Source of the DNA: Rhodoplanes tepidamans
GTDB lineage: Bacteria > Pseudomonadota > Alphaproteobacteria > Rhizobiales > Xanthobacteraceae
Assembly: GCF_030813915.1 (NCBI RefSeq)
Contig: NZ_JAUSUJ010000007.1
Location: forward strand, 62,001-126,000
Reading direction: 5' to 3'
Length of the DNA stretch: 64,000 bases
Shown here: in pieces, positions 19,297-27,592 of the stretch
Position numbering within the stretch: position 1 is the stretch's first letter
How the letters are laid out: each line of letters starts with the position of its first letter
Notes under the pieces: model-generated
The model's database searches: none
What the model saw: only the letters and a program-made list of their open reading frames with translations
What the model was told of the DNA's origin: nothing
Translations under genes and position numbers: made by a program

Positions 19297-20157
19297 TCAC
19301 TTGGTGGCGTAGTCGTAGAAGCCCTTGCCGGACTTGCGGCCGAGCCACCCGGCGGCGACGTACTTCTTCAACAGCGGACAGGGCCGATACTTGGGATCGC
19401 CGAAGCCCTCGTAGAGGGTGTTCATGATGGCGAGGACGGTGTCGTTGCCGATCAGGTCGGACAAGGCGAGCGGACCCATCGGGTGGTTGAATCCGAGCCT
19501 GGCGACGTTGTCGATGTCCTCGACGCTCGCCACGCCCTCCGACAGCGCGTAGACGGCTTCGTTGATCATCGGGATCATGATGCGGTTGCCGCAGAATCCG
19601 GATGCATCGCTGACCTTCACCGTCGTCTTGCCGAGGCGGGTGACCAGCTCGTCCACCACCGCGAAGGTCTGCGGCGACGTCGCCAGCCCGCTGATCACCT
19701 CGACCAGCTTCATCACCGGCGCCGGATTGAAGAAATGCATGCCGATGAACTGCGCGGGCCGTCTGGTGAAGGCGGCCAGAGTGGTGATCGGCAACGAAGA
19801 CGTGTTGCTGGACAGGATGGTGTGCGCCGGGCACAGCCCGTCGAGAGCCGTGAAGATCTCCTTCTTGATCGCCGGGTTCTCGCTCGCCGCCTCGATCACC
19901 AGATCGACCGCCGCAGCTTCGGCATCGAGCTCGACCACGCCGGTGATGCGCCCCAGCACCGCCGCCTTCTCGTCCGCCGTCATCTTGCCCTTGTCGACAT
20001 TGCGGCCGAGGGCCTTGTCGATGCCGGCCAGGCCCTTCTTCACGAACCCGTCTTCGATGTCGCGCAGAACGACCGGAATTCCCGCCTGGGCGATGACCTG
20101 GGCGATTCCGCTTCCCATCTGGCCGGCGCCGATGACCAAGACGCGATTGATTGGCAT
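19297..20157 (-). CDS. hbd: 3-hydroxybutyryl-CoA dehydrogenase
   Basis: A 286-residue protein with a strong ribosome site (AGGAGAGGAAG) before the ATG at 20157. The N-terminal Rossmann motif is [14 protein letters not shown]; the catalytic histidine lies in [17 protein letters not shown], and the C-terminal helical domain has [14 protein letters not shown]. It interconverts acetoacetyl-CoA and (S)-3-hydroxybutyryl-CoA. The ending [15 protein letters not shown] and the size match the free-standing clostridial Hbd type rather than FadB/FadJ fusions. It is the first gene of hbd-crt-atoB-fabI. The element at 20349-20395 lies about 190-240 bp upstream of its start. Confidence 0.93.
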   Translation of the reverse strand: MPINRVLVIGAGQMGSGIAQVIAQAGIPVVLRDIEDGFVKKGLAGIDKALGRNVDKGKMTADEKAAVLGRITGVVELDAEAAAVDLVIEAASENPAIKKEIFTALDGLCPAHTILSSNTSSLPITTLAAFTRRPAQFIGMHFFNPAPVMKLVEVISGLATSPQTFAVVDELVTRLGKTTVKVSDASGFCGNRIMIPMINEAVYALSEGVASVEDIDNVARLGFNHPMGPLALSDLIGNDTVLAIMNTLYEGFGDPKYRPCPLLKKYVAAGWLGRKSGKGFYDYATK

Positions 20158-20348
20158 GTCTTCCTCTCCTGAACTCGGTTTCGATCGGGTCGGGTGAGAA
20201 TTCGGGAGGAAACGGACCGTCGCCGCGCCTGCTGTCCGGCAGAGTCGCAGCGACGAGCCGGTACCATCGTCGATTCGGGGGCTCGATCGCGGTGACCCGT
20301 ACTCTCTGATGGCGGAGTGTCGGACCGCCGCGTGAGTCTCAGGTGGCG

Positions 20349-20395
20349 AAAACGACCGGACGTCCATATTCGCGCCTGAAGCGGCGAATATCGCC
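20349..20395 (-). promoter_or_regulatory. Conserved hairpin element upstream of hbd (copy A)
   Basis: AAAACGACCGGACG is followed by a stem ATATTCGC (20366-20373) and GCGAATAT (20384-20391) around a loop containing CCTGAAG. The same layout, ungapped through the loop and with different stem bases but the same loop core, occurs at 25550-25597 upstream of satP. Position relative to the start codon is nearly identical (about 190-240 bp). It probably marks an operator or leader element of the C4 regulon; the LytTR protein encoded between the two operons is the obvious candidate binder. It has not been tested. Confidence 0.6.
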
Positions 20396-20807
20396 AACCG
20401 GCGTACAGCAGCCGCCACGACGGACGTCGGCTTTCGGCAGAACGCGAGACGAAGCGAGCAAAGGCCCGGGCTGCGAGGCGGCGCGACATCGAACGGCAGA
20501 CGGCACGAAAATGCCCACCGGCGCCGCCATCTGCGCCACGACCATCTCGCCGGCACCGAAATGCTGCGGATTCGACGGGCGACGGCGACGCTGCTCGCTG
20601 GCGCGGAGAGCCCGGACATCGTGAGCGGCCCCCGGCCGCATCACCGTCATGCTGTCGCGGCGCTGCCGTTTCCCGGCCGTGCACACCACCGCGCGGCACG
20701 GCGTTCTCGCCGCCCGACGCGACCGTCGGATGCCGGGTGACCGCGCCATCCGGATCCGATCACGTCCGCGACCGCAGCTCGTGTCCGGCACGCCTATGGG
20801 CGTGCGA
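20396..20807. other. Gap between the hbd upstream element and maoC
   Basis: About 410 bp with no convincing gene in any frame. The hairpin at 20788-20805 sits at its end. The remainder probably holds hbd promoter-distal sequence only. Confidence 0.45.
20788..20805 (-). terminator. Hairpin directly after maoC
   Basis: GCACGCC (20788-20794) pairs with GGCGTGC (20799-20805) around a 4-nt loop, two bases beyond the maoC stop. There is no clear T-tract on the minus strand. Probably the end of the lytTR-maoC transcript. Confidence 0.45.
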
Positions 20808-21275
20808 TCAGAACTGGACGTACAGGCCCGCCACGCGTTCCTCGCGCCGTTTCTCGGCCGGCGCCTCGACGACCGCGATCCCGGTGAAGGCGGTGTCGCC
20901 CTTCTGGTTGATGCCGTTGCAGTCGAAGGTCACCATCCTGTCGGCGGCGTCGAGCCCGACGACCGTGATCGTGACCGTCAACGTGTCGCCCAGCATCACC
21001 GGAGCGGCGAATTCGATCATCTGCTTCTTGTAGACGGTGCCGGGGCCCGGCAACTCGTTGCCGAGAAGCGCCGAGACCAGTGCGGCGCCCCACATCCCGT
21101 GGCCCCTCACCCGCTGGCCTCGGGAGTCCCGCCCGAGATCGTCGTAATGGGTGGGGTTGGCATCACCGGTCAAGACCCCGAACAGATAGATGTCCTCGAC
21201 GGTCAGCGTCCGCGTGAGCTTCGCCGATTGTCCGACACTGATTTCGTCGAACGTCTTGTTCTCGACGACGACCAT
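20808..21275 (-). CDS. MaoC-like (R)-enoyl-CoA hydratase
   Basis: The protein has 155 residues from the ATG at 21275, chosen because GGAGG lies 7 nt upstream; an ATG at 21296 is the alternative. The hot-dog fold carries the hydratase-2 motif in LTGDANPTHYDD, with catalytic Asp and His, then GHGMWGAALVSALLG. Such enzymes hydrate crotonyl-CoA to (R)-3-hydroxybutyryl-CoA, as PhaJ does. It follows the LytTR regulator gene by 29 bp and is probably cotranscribed. It could connect the C4 pathway to polyhydroxybutyrate, since the crotonase here gives the (S) isomer. That link is inference. Confidence 0.85.
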   Translation of the reverse strand: MVVVENKTFDEISVGQSAKLTRTLTVEDIYLFGVLTGDANPTHYDDLGRDSRGQRVRGHGMWGAALVSALLGNELPGPGTVYKKQMIEFAAPVMLGDTLTVTITVVGLDAADRMVTFDCNGINQKGDTAFTGIAVVEAPAEKRREERVAGLYVQF

Positions 21276-21304
21276 GTGACTGCCTCCGCTGCTCATCCTA
21301 CTCG

Positions 21305-22930
21305 TCAGTCGAACTCGAAATACTTCTTCAGATGCTTCACGAAGACCCTGCTCACGGGGATTTCCGTCTTCGTCGCACTCTTCAGGGTCAACAGGTATCC
21401 TCGATTGAACCAGTTCGTGAGATATTCGATCTTGTTCATGTTCACGATGTAGTTTCGATGACATCGCATGAACTGACTGCCGTCGAGCTTTTCCTCCAGC
21501 TCGCTGAGGGTCGAGCGGATGGAATGCTGCCGTCCGTCCTCGGTCTGGACGAAGACGAGCCGATCCTTGGCGAAGAAGAGCTGAATGTCCTGATTGTCGA
21601 TGACCTTCAGCCGGCCGGCGTGATGGAAGCAGAACTTCTTGGGATAGTCGCGGCGCTGCTCCGGCCGCTCGGTGCCGAGGTCGAGCGTGCGCTTGCCGAT
21701 GCCGGCCGCGTCGCCACCCCGCATCTTCTCGACGGCGCGATGGATGTCCATCTGCTTCAGGATGTAGTCGACGTTCTCGACCTTGATCAGGATCAGCATC
21801 CGGACGTTGCCCCAGAGGCGTCCCTTGATGAAGATCGGTGAAGAGACGTCTTTCAGAATCTGGGTGCAGTCGCCCAGCCTGCGGCGGAAGACCGTGACCA
21901 GGAAGGGCTTGGTCGACCTGGCGATGCGCGCCGAGATGCGGTCGCGGTGGCGGATGCGATACCGGGAATGGGTGGCGTTCCACGCCGGATCGTTGGTCGG
22001 CGGGTGCGAGAACTTGAGATTGTTGACCGGCATGTAGGCGTTGCGGTCGGTGATCGTGCAGAGGACCACGTCCGGAGCCATGGTCGAGAGGGGCTCGCAG
22101 ATCGGCGGGATCAGCTTCTCGATCAGCGGGAGCCAGCGCGTCGTGTATTTCGGCGGCTCGATGTCGGGCATTTGCACGTAGTCTTCGTCGAACAGCGTCT
22201 CGAGGTCGATCTCTTCGTTGTCGAGAGCCTCCTCCAGCGCCGCCGTGATCGTCTTCGCGGTCTCGATGACCACCTCGATGAACGGCGTGTCGGCGGTTTC
22301 CACCCCGCTCGCGAGAATGGTGTAGTAGAGCTCGGCTCCGAGATCGGAGAGCTGAAGGCACTGGTTGGAGACGTTCTTCGAATCCTCCTTCGTCGCCAGC
22401 TCGGCGTCGTTCAGCTGGGCGACGTCCTCGAGGATCTCCTCGCAATGCTCGCGGTTTCGGGCGGTCGATTCGGCGATGGACGCGGCACGCCGCACCACCC
22501 GGTCACGCAGCTTGGCGACCTCGCCGAAGCCGTCCACCGCCCGCGCGATCTCGTCCAGGGCCCCCTTGATCGCCGGCAGACGGTCCACGATCGTCGCGGT
22601 GTCCTCGATCAGGCCGATCGCTTCGCCGATGGAGCGCGTGGCCGCCGCCTGGACTTCGCTCATGCGGTCGGTGACGATGTTGGCCCCGACGAGGAGCTCG
22701 TGCGCCGAGGTGGCGATGCAGGTGTTGATGTCGGTCATGTCCTTGATCGACGACGCCACCGCGCCGAGCAGCTCGGTCTGCTCGACGATCCGGTTGGTGA
22801 TGTCCTCGACGTGACCGGTGATTTCCGCGGCGTTGATGACGACCTGATAGGAGGCGTCTGCCATGCTCTTGGCGAGGTTCAAATCGTTCGCATGGGAGCG
22901 CGTGTCACGATCTGGCAGCACTTGAAACAT
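21305..22930 (-). CDS. Soluble MCP-like sensor fused to a LytTR DNA-binding domain
   Basis: A 541-residue protein, ATG at 22930, with AAGGAAG upstream. Residues 15-170 form long coiled-coil helices resembling the N-terminal part of soluble methyl-accepting proteins. Residues 210-385 match the C-terminal sensory module of those proteins: SGVETADTPFIE, LFDEDY, TDRNAYMPVNNLKFSHP, SSPIFIKGRLWGNVRM. Residues 432-541 are a LytTR domain (FVQTEDGRQHSIRSTL, FMRCHRNYIVNMNKI, TEIPVSRVFVKHLKKYF). The conserved MCP signalling tip that contacts CheA/CheW is absent, and there are no TM segments. I infer a cytoplasmic one-component transcription factor sensing a metabolite of the surrounding C4-acid genes. 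The architecture is unusual to me. Confidence 0.82.
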   Translation of the reverse strand: MFQVLPDRDTRSHANDLNLAKSMADASYQVVINAAEITGHVEDITNRIVEQTELLGAVASSIKDMTDINTCIATSAHELLVGANIVTDRMSEVQAAATRSIGEAIGLIEDTATIVDRLPAIKGALDEIARAVDGFGEVAKLRDRVVRRAASIAESTARNREHCEEILEDVAQLNDAELATKEDSKNVSNQCLQLSDLGAELYYTILASGVETADTPFIEVVIETAKTITAALEEALDNEEIDLETLFDEDYVQMPDIEPPKYTTRWLPLIEKLIPPICEPLSTMAPDVVLCTITDRNAYMPVNNLKFSHPPTNDPAWNATHSRYRIRHRDRISARIARSTKPFLVTVFRRRLGDCTQILKDVSSPIFIKGRLWGNVRMLILIKVENVDYILKQMDIHRAVEKMRGGDAAGIGKRTLDLGTERPEQRRDYPKKFCFHHAGRLKVIDNQDIQLFFAKDRLVFVQTEDGRQHSIRSTLSELEEKLDGSQFMRCHRNYIVNMNKIEYLTNWFNRGYLLTLKSATKTEIPVSRVFVKHLKKYFEFD

Positions 22931-23238
22931 GGAGGTCTTCCTTCCCGGGCCAGTTCACCTGGTCACTCGAACCTTGTTCCTCGCCAACGGAAGAGAGGGA
23001 GAGCTTGGCGTATTCCGGCAAGCCATTGTGCATTCGTTCGAATCGATCGCAATACGGCAAAGACCGGTTCCGCACCGGTCGAGCAGGTGCGGAACCGACC
23101 TTCGACGTCACCGCACCACGACGCGGCGAGCCGGCGCCCGAGCAGAGCGGACGACGCACGCAGCGCCGTGCTCCGGGTGGCTCGACCGGTCCTCCGCGTG
23201 TGTGCGGACGGCCGCGCCGGCGGCGGGCGGGATACGTC
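22931..23238. other. Upstream region of the lytTR-maoC operon
   Basis: 308 bp with no gene. It contains the ribosome site and presumably the promoter of the LytTR gene, plus the hairpin at 23066-23096 that ends the CoA-transferase operon. No copy of the hbd/satP element is seen here. Confidence 0.5.
23066..23096 (-). terminator. Strong hairpin after the CoA-transferase operon
   Basis: A perfect 11-bp stem, GGTTCCGCACC (23066-23076) with GGTGCGGAACC (23086-23096), around a 9-nt loop. On the minus strand it is followed by GGTCTTTGCC, a weak T-run. It probably separates satP-atoD-atoA from lytTR. Confidence 0.6.
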
Positions 23239-23907
23239 TCAGGAGTGCAACCGATACTCGCAGAGGTCCTGCGAGACGACGAAGTCGGCGTCGGTGATCG
23301 CCTTCAGTTCGTCGACCGTCAGGCCCCGGGCGATCTCCTTCAGGACGAGCCCCGTCGGCGTCACCTCGAAGACCGCCTTCTCCGTGATGATGGTCTTCAG
23401 AACCCCTTTGCCCGTGATCGGCAGCGTGCACTTCTTCAGGACCTTGGAGCGTCCCTTCTTGTCGGTGTGCTGGAGCACCGCGACCACCTTGCGGGCGCCC
23501 CCGACCAGATCCATGGCGCCGCCCATGCCGGGCGAGTACTTTCCCGGAGCGACGGGCATGGCCCAGTTGGCGATGCAGCCGTCCTGATCCACCTCCAGCG
23601 CGCCGAGAATGGTGGTGTCGACGTGTCCGCCGCGAATGATGCCGAACGACGTGGCGAGATCGAAGATCGACGCCCCCGGCAGCAGGGTGATCGGCTGCCC
23701 GCCGGCATTGGCGACGTCGCCGTCCTGCTCGCCGAGCGACGGCGTCGGCCCGAACATCAGGCAGCCGTTCTCGGACTGCAGAATGACGTTCACGCCGTCG
23801 GGAATGTGGTTGGCGACAGCGGTCGGCATGCCGAAGCCGAGATTGACGACCTCGCCGTCCGCCAGCTCGAGGGCTGCGCGTTGAGCAATGGCATCCTTGG
23901 TTTCCAT
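23239..23907 (-). CDS. atoA: CoA-transferase subunit B (butyrate/acetoacetate type)
   Basis: A 222-residue beta subunit of a family I 3-oxoacid CoA-transferase. The catalytic glutamate that forms the glutamyl-CoA thioester is in QSENGCLMFGP. GFGMPTAVANHIP and SFGIIRGGHVDTTILGALEVD are typical. It works as a complex with the A subunit encoded 18 bp upstream. The enzyme moves CoA between acyl-CoA and a free acid such as acetate, butyrate or acetoacetate, with no ATP cost. It could therefore release butyrate from butyryl-CoA or activate an imported acid. The direction of flux is not shown by sequence. Confidence 0.9.
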   Translation of the reverse strand: METKDAIAQRAALELADGEVVNLGFGMPTAVANHIPDGVNVILQSENGCLMFGPTPSLGEQDGDVANAGGQPITLLPGASIFDLATSFGIIRGGHVDTTILGALEVDQDGCIANWAMPVAPGKYSPGMGGAMDLVGGARKVVAVLQHTDKKGRSKVLKKCTLPITGKGVLKTIITEKAVFEVTPTGLVLKEIARGLTVDELKAITDADFVVSQDLCEYRLHS

Positions 23908-23925
23908 GACCGGGACTCCTTTCTT

Positions 23926-24660
23926 CTACGCTGCCGTCGCGCGTGCCGCGAGGCGGCCGGTGCTCACCCAGAGGCGTTCGAAGACCGCCTGATGCTCGGC
24001 GAGCGAGTGGCCTTGCACGACGGCATCGACGAACAGGCAGGGCGTGCCGACGCGCGACGGATCGATCTCGCCCACGTCGACGATCTCGTTGACTTCGGCC
24101 ACCGTGAAATCCGCGGCGGTCGCGATCACCGGATTGCTGTTGAGACTGACGCCGCGATACTCGACGTTGCCCATGGTGTCGGCGCGATAGCCGGCGATGA
24201 AGCCGTAGTCGGCGCGGAGCGGCATCTCGACCAGATAGGACTTGCCGTCGAGCTCGAGCCGCTGCTTGCCGTCCTCCACCAGGGTCCCGAGACCGATCGG
24301 CGTCAGCACCCCGCCCAGACCGGCGCCGGCGGCGCGAACCTTCTCGATCCAGGTTCCCATCGGGTAGAATTCGATCTCGAGGTCGCCGGCCTTCAACGCC
24401 TCGACGGCTTCCGGGCACGTGCCGGTGTGGGCGGTGATGAACTTCCGGACCTGGCGGTTCTTGAACAGCGGCGCCAGATCGAAGCCGCCGCCGGGATAGG
24501 AATTGACCACCGAGGCGACGGTCAGATCCTTCACGCCGCTGTCGACGATCTTTTCGATCGACTTGAGGGGAGAGCCGACGCCCAGGAATCCCCCGAACAT
24601 GATGGTCGCGCCGTCCTTTATGCCGGCGATGATGTCGTCGAGTTGCCTGACTTTGCTCAT
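23926..24660 (-). CDS. atoD: CoA-transferase subunit A (butyrate/acetoacetate type)
   Basis: A 244-residue alpha subunit with the family signature IMFGGFLGVGSP near residue 20 and TWIEKVRAAGAGLGGVLTPIGLGTLVEDGK in the middle (residues ~125-155). It pairs with the B subunit encoded 18 bp downstream. Segment wording resembles clostridial CtfA/AtoD more than succinyl-CoA:3-ketoacid transferases, by eye. It lies 100 bp after satP in the same direction. In context it would connect butyryl-CoA or acetoacetyl-CoA with acetate. Confidence 0.9.
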   Translation of the reverse strand: MSKVRQLDDIIAGIKDGATIMFGGFLGVGSPLKSIEKIVDSGVKDLTVASVVNSYPGGGFDLAPLFKNRQVRKFITAHTGTCPEAVEALKAGDLEIEFYPMGTWIEKVRAAGAGLGGVLTPIGLGTLVEDGKQRLELDGKSYLVEMPLRADYGFIAGYRADTMGNVEYRGVSLNSNPVIATAADFTVAEVNEIVDVGEIDPSRVGTPCLFVDAVVQGHSLAEHQAVFERLWVSTGRLAARATAA

Positions 24661-24760
24661 GAGATGTCATCCTTGTCGAAATGGAGCCGTCGGCGGGCCG
24701 CAACGCGGTCACGAGCCCGCACCGTCGCCGGCGCGTGACCGCGCCGAGGCGTCACCGAAC

Positions 24761-25363
24761 TCAGAGAAGAGGCTTGCCCACGGGCAGAACGTCGCGCCCG
24801 AACATGTCGGCGAAGACGATGTGCGCCATCACGTACCAGACGCAGGCGACGGTCCCGAGCAGGGAGACGGCGGACAGGGTCGTCAGCGCCGCGCCGCCGC
24901 CGAAGTGCTCGGCGACCAGCGCCACGAGCCCGACCATCAGGGTGGCGAAGGCGCCGAACAGCACCTTGCTGGTGCGCATCGAGGCGATCGTCATGATCCC
25001 GCTGTAGAGCGTCCAGCCGACCAGGAACCAGCCGACATCGGTCTTGCTGGCCGGAAACAGGCCGTACTTGCCGGCGACGACGATGCCGCAGAAGGACAGC
25101 CAGAAGCAGCCGAAGCTGGTGAACACCGTGTAGCCGAAGTTGTTGCCGTTCTTGTGCTCGTGAAGGCCGACCATGACCTGGGCGGCGCCGCCGTAGAACA
25201 CGCCCAGCCAGAGCACCGGACCCATGCCGACGATCCCCAGGGCATGCAGCTGCAGCAACAGCGTGGTCATGCCGAAAGCGGCGAGCCCGACGGCAGCCGG
25301 ATTGCCCAGCTTGGGAGCGGCCGCGACGAGTTGCTGAGACGGAGCTTCGTTGATTTGCGTCAT
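24761..25363 (-). CDS. satP: GPR1/FUN34/YaaH-family acetate/carboxylate transporter
   Basis: A 200-residue inner-membrane protein with six hydrophobic segments. The family signature NPAAVGLAAFGMTTLLL opens segment 1. GVFYGGAAQVMVGLHEHKNGNNFG and FTSFGCFWLSF follow, also characteristic. Members such as SatP carry acetate, succinate or other short acids with protons, or act as channels in either direction. It is the first gene of satP-atoD-atoA, so the import or export of a short acid is directly coupled to CoA transfer. The element at 25550-25597 lies about 190-235 bp upstream. Confidence 0.9.
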   Translation of the reverse strand: MTQINEAPSQQLVAAAPKLGNPAAVGLAAFGMTTLLLQLHALGIVGMGPVLWLGVFYGGAAQVMVGLHEHKNGNNFGYTVFTSFGCFWLSFCGIVVAGKYGLFPASKTDVGWFLVGWTLYSGIMTIASMRTSKVLFGAFATLMVGLVALVAEHFGGGAALTTLSAVSLLGTVACVWYVMAHIVFADMFGRDVLPVGKPLL

Positions 25364-25549
25364 GAGGTTTCATCCCTTCCCGTCATTTCCCTGCCGGAAC
25401 CGGTCCACCGGATGCGACCGCGAACAGAGTCCGGCGATGGTGCAGACGCAGACCGCCTTGCCCCGAGGAGATCCCCTCGGGTCTCCTCGGAAGCTCTCCG
25501 GCGACTGCTCGTGCGGAGGATTAGGTCGCGATGTCGGAGATCGCGCCGG

Positions 25550-25597
25550 AAAAACGACCAGACGGACAAATGGGCTTCTGAAGAGCCCATATCGGCC
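25550..25597 (-). promoter_or_regulatory. Conserved hairpin element upstream of satP (copy B)
   Basis: AAAAACGACCAGACG is followed by a 7-bp stem ATGGGCT (25570-25576) and AGCCCAT (25584-25590) around the loop TCTGAAG, then ATCGG. Compared with copy A at 20349-20395, the ACGACCRGACG block and the CTGAAG loop are kept in the same register, while the stem bases differ but still pair. That compensatory pattern suggests that a folded nucleic acid or a symmetric protein site is selected. Confidence 0.6.
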
Positions 25598-26343
25598 ACG
25601 GCCCGATCCGGTTCTGAGGCTGCGGGGCCGGTCGAGAGCCCGGCCGGCGAGATCACCTGCGGCACGTGCCGCCGCGATCACACGGTCATCGCGATTCGCC
25701 CGCGGCCGGGGACCCAGACCCGCACCGCGTTCGTTCGGTCGGCCTCCGACTCCCTCGCCGCCGACGAGCACCGCGGCGCGTGGAAACGGGACGCACCCTG
25801 CCTCGCAGGCACGTCGACGAGAGTCACGACCTGCCGCTCCTGAGAGTGCTCACGCAGGATAGCGGCGATCTCGACGTGCACGTTCTGCGCGGCGACGACG
25901 ACCGGCCATCGTCTTTCCGGGGCTCGTGGACCATATGAGTCGAAACCGAGGACGGCGGGACGCGGCGCCGCCGAAGGAAAAGGAAGGTGCGGGCGCGCAG
26001 GTCGAGAAGCGCGGCAGGGACGTCGCCGACGACGCTCCTGCGCTCCCTCCCCTGCACGAGCTGCACGCCACCATTGCGGTGAGCCGGCTGGGATGCGGCG
26101 GCTCGGTGAAACCGCTCTCGAGCGGCATCGGGCTGAACCTGCCGACGATCCGGCGCGACGGCCGCGTCAGGGACCAGGCTGCTGTCGGAGACCAGTCCGG
26201 GCCCGCATCACGAGCCTGCGACGAGACCCCCTAGACCTGGGGTCCGAGACTCGCTACAAGGGCCGCCGCTGACCCCGGTCTTGGAACGCTCTTCGAGATT
26301 GGACAATTTTCGAGCGTCAAGCGGCTGAGATCGCTCGGATTTT
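25598..26343. other. Long intergenic stretch before tRNA-Gln
   Basis: About 750 bp without a gene I can defend. On the minus strand from ~25980 to 25678 there is a coding-like run (including VVVAAQNVHVEIAAILREHS) ending at a stop at 25678, without a clear start. It may be a remnant of a small gene. Confidence 0.35.
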
Positions 26344-26417
26344 TGGGGGATAGTTTAATGGTAGAACAGCGGACTCTGACTCCGTTAGTCTAGGTTCGAA
26401 TCCTAGTCCCCCAGCCA
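26344..26417 (+). tRNA. tRNA-Gln (CTG anticodon)
   Basis: 74 nt including an encoded CCA. The acceptor stem TGGGGGA pairs with TCCCCCA, and the D-loop region is TAGTTTAATGGTAGA. Anticodon stem GCGGA/TCCGT holds the 7-nt loop CTCTGAC with anticodon CTG, and the T-arm is TAGGTTCGAATCCTA. It reads CAG codons. Confidence 0.96.
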
Positions 26418-26490
26418 GCTTGAAATCCTCCTCCATCGCTGCGATCGCTGAGGCGCGCCGGCAGGGTCCGGCCGGCGCCGTGGTGGCGGC

Positions 26491-27435
26491 ATGACGTTCC
26501 TGGTTCGGCTTCCGATCGATCTCTATCCGGCCGATGCGCTCGACGGGCTCGCGGCGCACGAGGGGTTCGACCTCGGCACGGCGCGGGCGGCCGCCTGGGC
26601 GGCGCAGCTCGCCTACGAGGACGAGGCCGACAAGCGAGCGGCGATCGCGCGGCGCTGGGGCGTCGACCTCGTCGCCTTCGATCCGCCGACCCGGGCGGCG
26701 CTGCCGATGCCGCACACCCGCGGCGTCGTGCTGCGGCGCGGCGGCACGACCCTCCTCGCCTTCTCGGGCACCGATCCGCTGGTGCTGGCCGACTGGCTCA
26801 CCGACTTCATGGTGATGCTCGACGACGACGGCCTGCACCGCGGCTTCGTCGGGGCGCTCGCCGCCGCCTGGACCGACATCGCCGCGACGCTCGCCGGCCA
26901 CGCCGCGACGGACCGGCTGCTGATCACCGGCCACAGCCTGGGCGGGGCGCTCGCCGTGCTCGCCGCCCAGCGCGCCGTCATCGAGCACATGCTGGTGCCG
27001 GAGGTCTACACGTTCGGCATGCCGCGGGTCGGCAACGAGGCCTTCGCCCGCGACTACGACGCGGTGCTCGGCCGGCGCACCTTCCGCCTGGTGCACGGCG
27101 AGGATCTGGTGCCGACGGTGCCGCCGAGCGTGCTCGGGTTCCACCATGTCGGATGCTGCCTCGCCTGCGCCCGCCACACGCGGTTCGACGCGCGCCTGCT
27201 GAAGCCGCCGCCGTGCGACGATCCGCTGTTCGTCCCCGGCCTGCAGAGCGCGCTGCGCGAGGGCGTGCGGCGCATGCTGTCGCTGTCGCTCGACCCGCTG
27301 ATCCGGTCCGACCTGAAGGGCCAGGCCTCGCGGCTGCTGCCGCCGGCGCTCGGCGACCACCTGCCCGACCGCTACTGGCAGGCGCTGGCGCCGGAGCCGG
27401 AGCCGACCCCACAGGCGGCGCCGGCCGCCGGCTGA
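26491..27435 (+). CDS. Class 3 lipase-like alpha/beta hydrolase
   Basis: A 314-residue protein. The nucleophile elbow is GHSLGGA with S149; an aspartate in VNEAFARDYD/GEDLVPTVPP and a histidine in FHHVG are candidates for the rest of the triad. This is the arrangement of the lipase_3 family, which hydrolyses acylglycerols or other esters. The loop FSGTDPLVLADWLTDF before the elbow is typical (usually FRGT). No signal peptide is visible, so it is probably cytoplasmic. It is a single gene just after tRNA-Gln and convergent with the HAD phosphatase gene. The substrate is unknown. Confidence 0.82.
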   Translation: MTFLVRLPIDLYPADALDGLAAHEGFDLGTARAAAWAAQLAYEDEADKRAAIARRWGVDLVAFDPPTRAALPMPHTRGVVLRRGGTTLLAFSGTDPLVLADWLTDFMVMLDDDGLHRGFVGALAAAWTDIAATLAGHAATDRLLITGHSLGGALAVLAAQRAVIEHMLVPEVYTFGMPRVGNEAFARDYDAVLGRRTFRLVHGEDLVPTVPPSVLGFHHVGCCLACARHTRFDARLLKPPPCDDPLFVPGLQSALREGVRRMLSLSLDPLIRSDLKGQASRLLPPALGDHLPDRYWQALAPEPEPTPQAAPAAG

Positions 27436-27592
27436 GCCCGGCTCGCGCCCGCGCCGCCGCGAAGGATCCCGCCGTCCGCCCCGTAGAGAAGCCGAGATCC
27501 GGCGCCGGGCCGCGCAGCGCGCTCCCGGCCGGACCTGCCTGGACGCGGGCGTCCCACGCCGTCCGCGCCCCCGGCGGCCGCCGCTGCGTCCC

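Noticed and set aside
20339-20791. A 150-codon minus-strand frame between hbd and maoC
   Set aside because: Arg/Cys-rich, no domain, and it covers the conserved hairpin element; no ribosome site.
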